A stretch of 64,000 nt of DNA, taken from Ypsolopha sequella. Lineage: Eukaryota > Arthropoda > Insecta > Lepidoptera > Ypsolophidae. The DNA is taken from contig OW203985.1 of the NCBI GenBank assembly GCA_934047225.1, forward strand, positions 10,929,501 to 10,993,500, written 5' to 3'. The notes under the pieces are model-generated. The model saw only the letters and a program-made list of their open reading frames with translations, was not told the DNA's origin and did no database searches. The position numbers and the translations under genes are program-made. Positions 60,740 to 64,000 of the stretch are shown here, in pieces (within the stretch, counting starts at the first letter, position 1; the number at the start of each line of letters is the position of its first letter).

Positions 60740-60850
60740 GCCCCCGCATCCCCGCACCTCAACTGTTTGCGCGACCGGCCGTCACCGGCCGCGAGCGCTA
60801 TTTCTTAGCTCCCACGAGCGGTGTGGATCCGCGGTCATTAACCCGTGCAC
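60740..60850. repeat. CpG-rich island with GACCGGCC inverted pair
   Basis: GCGCGACCGGCCGTCACCGG, then CCGCGAGCGC, is GC-rich and partly self-complementary in AT-rich surroundings. It lies just upstream of the octamer array. TATAAAATTC follows at about 60891, but there is no evidence that this is a promoter. Confidence 0.35.
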
Positions 60851-60928
60851 GTGCTAGTTTTCAATAATAAGTATAATGCATCTACGATGTATAAAATTCA
60901 ACCCAGTTGACAAAACGGTTTGTTCGCA

Positions 60929-62188
60929 ATGGCATTTTTTTGCGTAATTGTGTTTGCATCTAATTTTTATATTTCAAAATTTTATTTTTCGAAAGTCATA
61001 CTTGCAAAGATAATGATAACGATGATGATACAACGACACGTCGATACGACGATACGTCGATACAACGATACGTCGATACGCCGATACGTCGATACGCCGA
61101 TACGTCGATACGCCGATACGTCGATACGACGATACGTCGATACGGGGATACGTCGATACAACGATACGTCAATACGCCGATACGTCGATACGTCGATACG
61201 TCGATACGGGGATACGTCGATACGCCGATACGTCGATACATCGATATGTCGATACGAGGATACGTCGATACAACGATACGTCGATACGCCGTTACGTCGA
61301 TACGTCGATACGGGGATACGTCGATACAACGATACGTCATTACGCCGATACGTCAATACGTCGATACGTCGATACGGGGATACGTCGATACAACGATACG
61401 TCGATACGTCGATACGTCGATACGACGATACGACGATACGTCGATACAACGATACGTCGATACAACGATACGTCGATACGCCGATACGTCGATACGCCGA
61501 TACGTCGATACGACGATACGGGGATACGTCGATACAACGATACGTCAATACAACGATACGTCAATACGCCGATACGTCGATACGTCGATACGACGATACG
61601 TCGATACAACGATACGTCGATACACCGATACGTCGATACGCCGATACGTCGATACGACGATACGTCGATACGACGATACGTCGATACGGGGATACGACGA
61701 TACGGCAATACATCGATACGACGATACGTCGATACGAGGATACGTCGATACGTCGATACGTCGATACGTCGATACGTCGATACGTCGATACGTCGATACG
61801 ACGATACGTCGATACGACCCTACGTCGATACGACGATACGTCGATACGGGGATACGTCGATACAACGATACGTCGATACGCCGATAAGTCGATACGCCGA
61901 TACGTCGATACGACGATACAACGATACGTCGATACAACGATACGTCAATACGCCGATACGTCGATACGACGATACGTCGATACGACGATACGTCGATACA
62001 ACGATACGTCGATACGCCGATACGTCGATACGTCGATACGACGATACGTCGATACGGGGATACGACGATACGGTATTACGTCGAGACGACGATACGTCGA
62101 TACGAGGATACGTCGATACGCTGATACGTCGATACGACGATACGCCGATACGTCGATACGACGATACGTCGATACGACGATACGATGA
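60929..62188 (+). other. Long open frame across the octamer array, probably not a gene
   Basis: ATG at 60929 gives MAFFCVIVFASNFYIS, a short hydrophobic start that looks like a signal peptide. The frame then enters a run of YVDTSIRR-type octapeptides until TGA at 62186-62188. The repeat part is explained by the DNA: an eight-base unit without stop codons is open in every frame, and the minus strand is equally open (YRRIDVST units). I therefore treat it as a by-product of the array, although expression was not excluded. Confidence 0.3.
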
Positions 62189-62378
62189 TACGTCGATACG
62201 TCGATACGAGGATACGAGGATACGTCGATACGAGGATACGACGATACGTCGATACGAGGATACGACGATACGTCGATACGACGATACGTCGATACGACGA
62301 TACGAAGATACGTCGATACGACGATACGGCAATACGTCGATACGACGATACGTCGATACGAGAATACGTCGATACGCC
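61027..62378. repeat. 169-unit tandem array of 8-bp GATACGNC
   Basis: 1352 bp made of exactly 169 octamers in unbroken register: GATAC starts found at 61043, 61747, 62227 and 62347 all differ by multiples of eight. Units often alternate GATACGTC with a variant (GATACGAC, GATACAAC, GATACGCC, GATACGGG, GATACGAG). Blocks such as GGG-GTC-AAC-GTC recur at about 61144, 61312, 61376, 61518 and 61847, showing a higher-order pattern. The unit holds the self-complementary steps ACGT and TCGA and two CpG per typical unit. The left edge fades into GATAATGATAACGATGAT; the right edge meets an RTE tail. Confidence 0.95.
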
Positions 62379-62520
62379 GATGGTGATGGTGAGATAAGGT
62401 TTTGTTAGTCTCCCAGAGGGGTAGGCAGCTAGGCAGAGACTACAGATTTCCATCTGCTACGATCCAGACACAACTCTTTCGCCTCTTACACATCCATCAA
62501 CCATATTGATTGTGATATTA
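62379..62520 (-). mobile_element. RTE-type LINE 3' end abutting the array
   Basis: The minus strand reads LMDV*EAKELCLDRSRWKSVV then SA, with a 10-12-bp duplication (GGCAGCTAGGCAG), then PLG. This is the same C-terminus as the 42.2-kb copy. Its 3' end runs through CTCACCATCACCATC and directly into the GGCGTATC register of the array. It is broken by a stop and the duplication. Confidence 0.75.
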
Positions 62521-63498
62521 AATTGTAAGCTAAAAAAAATACCTCAGACGAAAAACTTAGCGATATTCATTAGTCCATTGAGACAACCTTTAGTTCAACA
62601 TCTTTAATAAAACATGACCTATCTACTTATTTTGTTAAGTAATGGCGTACCTTTGCATTACTTTCATCCACTGCTTTATTTTCACTCGTAAAACATTTTT
62701 ATTCCATTTTTTAAATTGGTTGCATTTATTTCCCATGTTTCAAATTACGAGATTTATTTAAATTACGAAACCCGGACGTCGAGAGCGCAAAAACGTAGCC
62801 CTCCCGTCTCAACGGAGCGATCACAACTGACCGACGGGTGAGTGACGAAACAAAGCATGGAACAAAAAGCGCGTGCGACCGAGATATCTTGTCACCGCCT
62901 TGTCTCAGAATAAATCGACGTAAGCGCCAATTCTTAGATGTTAAATTAAATGAAAACGAAACAGAATTATTCAAAATCCCCGTGCAATTATACGGGGTCA
63001 TTTGTTTTCTTATTTTTAATACAAATTTCAAGGCAAACTGTTTTAAGAAAGGTCCTTTAACACTCGAAAAACTTGAAATATAGAGGTAACTTCGTAATTT
63101 TTTTCTATCGAGCGAACTTAAAGCTTTTGCGTTTTTGCTTCTGCACGAATATCAGCCCTATAGTCTATTATCTATATTATTTTTATTAAACCGATTGACC
63201 AAGTTACACAATGTTTTATGCTCATTTGAAATTGTGCATCTGACATTATACCGACCCTTAAGATGTGATGCACGCAACGAACGATATTACAACACAACGA
63301 TACAATGATGAGACATATTTAATTTGATGGTATTATAATATTTAAAATACATCCAAATTACATCCATCTGACATTTGTTTGGTTCAAACTAGTGACACAC
63401 CAGGAAAAAATATAAAGTAAGTGCGGTCCGTCGTTTCATTCACTCGTACACAGGAGTAATTTACGTTAGATGAGTACAATGGCTACTGCCCAGTTCTT
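62521..63498. other. Intergenic, nothing recognised
   Basis: It contains a GC-richer block (about 62768-62900) with an open frame on each strand, but no domain, splice or repeat evidence. Confidence 0.35.
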
Positions 63499-63519
63499 AT
63501 TTTAGTCAGGCTTCTATTT

Positions 63520-63578
63520 GTATTCCTTATTCTGAGCTCGAAACCTCAGAATAGTATTCCTTATTCTGAGCTCGAAAC
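63520..63578. repeat. 25-bp direct duplication within a dispersed repeat
   Basis: The 25-bp sequence starting GTATTCCTTATTCTGAGCTC occurs at 63520-63544 and again at 63554-63578 (period 34). ATTCTGAG..CTCAGAAT inside it can form a hairpin. Part of the block matches 58169-58215 in inverse orientation. Confidence 0.7.
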
Positions 63579-63867
63579 ACATCTACCAAAACATGGTCCG
63601 ATTTCCGTCATAAGGTGTTTTCTTATTTACGTGAAATAAATCTGCGCTCAAAAACGCATTTCCACAAAAGGCGTTTTCTTACTCTCAGATGAAGGTGCGT
63701 TCCAAAATGCAATGTTACAGTTTACATATACATAAATTTAGATTAGGGGCCAATTCATTGGCGGCCAGTTTGCTACTGTATACTTTGATGTACCACGCAC
63801 AGACATTCAGTATTTATTTTTCACTCGTTTTGTATTTGAGATCAATAAGAGGTAATAATAATGAAAA

Positions 63868-64000
63868 TTCTTTATTGCACTTATAAACATAGTACACAAG
63901 GCGAACTTAATGCTAATTAGCATTATCTTCCAGTTTACCTTTGGTGATGTGGATAAATTATGGTAGTGCCGGAAAAGATGATAAAATTATAATTAAATAG
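63868..64000 (-). mobile_element. Retroelement 3' end at window edge, partial
   Basis: ATTCTTTATTGCACTTATAA, ACACAAGGCGAACTTAATGC and ATTATCTTCCAGTTTACC match the inverted 3' end of a common lepidopteran retroelement (usual form TTTATTGCAC .. AAAGGCGGACTTAATGC). The body continues beyond the window. Confidence 0.5.

Noticed and set aside
60840..60930. Promoter for the array frame (TATAAAATTC at about 60891 after a CpG-rich island)
   Set aside because: TATA-like strings are common in this AT-rich DNA and there is no independent evidence for transcription.
61027..62378. CRISPR-like array
   Set aside because: Units are contiguous 8-mers with no unique spacers, and the window is animal nuclear DNA.
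60982..62453. Several overlapping long open frames on both strands as genes
   Set aside because: They are forced by an eight-base unit lacking stop codons; all frames of a strand give the same octapeptide. No codon bias, splice sites or family motif supports any of them.
62838..63083. 81-codon plus frame in a GC-richer block
   Set aside because: The opposite strand is equally open, and no family motif or splice signals were seen.

Overview
The window looks like part of a lepidopteran (moth or butterfly) nuclear chromosome. It is AT-rich, has a multi-exon animal gene with GT-AG introns, and is full of small dispersed repeats that I recognise as typical of Lepidoptera: the roughly 290-bp family with GTGCGAGTCGGACTCGCGC at one end, tRNA-headed SINEs, RTE-type LINE 3' ends, and foldback MITEs. 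The species cannot be named from the sequence.

1-11.4 kb: the only convincing protein-coding gene. It is a Roundabout (Robo) axon-guidance receptor on the plus strand. Nine exons (500-10553) encode about 1207 residues: five Ig domains, three fibronectin III domains, one membrane span and a cytoplasmic tail with CC0- and CC1-like motifs. The start codon and signal peptide lie upstream of the window. CC2 and CC3 motifs are not recognisable, which favours a Robo2/Robo3-type paralog. The 4.8-kb intron that splits Ig2 holds a piggyBac-type MITE with TTAA target duplications, a 2.4-kb element with inverted ends, and a SINE.

11.4-60 kb: about 49 kb with no gene I can support. It is a mosaic of mobile-element remnants: a foldback family that starts with AAGGTGA; a second foldback family built on a 135-bp palindrome; GC-rich mini-hairpins; tRNA-headed SINEs, one sharing its body with a 5S-rRNA-like SINE; LINE tails; a 1.48-kb element with 19-bp inverted ends that carries a nested insertion; and other inverted repeats. 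A decayed THAP zinc-finger coding fragment lies near 59.9-60.1 kb.

60.9-62.5 kb: the most unusual feature, a 1352-bp array of exactly 169 eight-base units (consensus GATACGNC) in unbroken register. Because eight is not a multiple of three, all three frames of a strand spell the same octapeptide repeat, so long open frames occur on both strands. The array adjoins the 3' tail of a minus-strand RTE remnant, which suggests the tail's simple repeat seeded it. 62.5-64 kb is again repeat-rich intergenic sequence.
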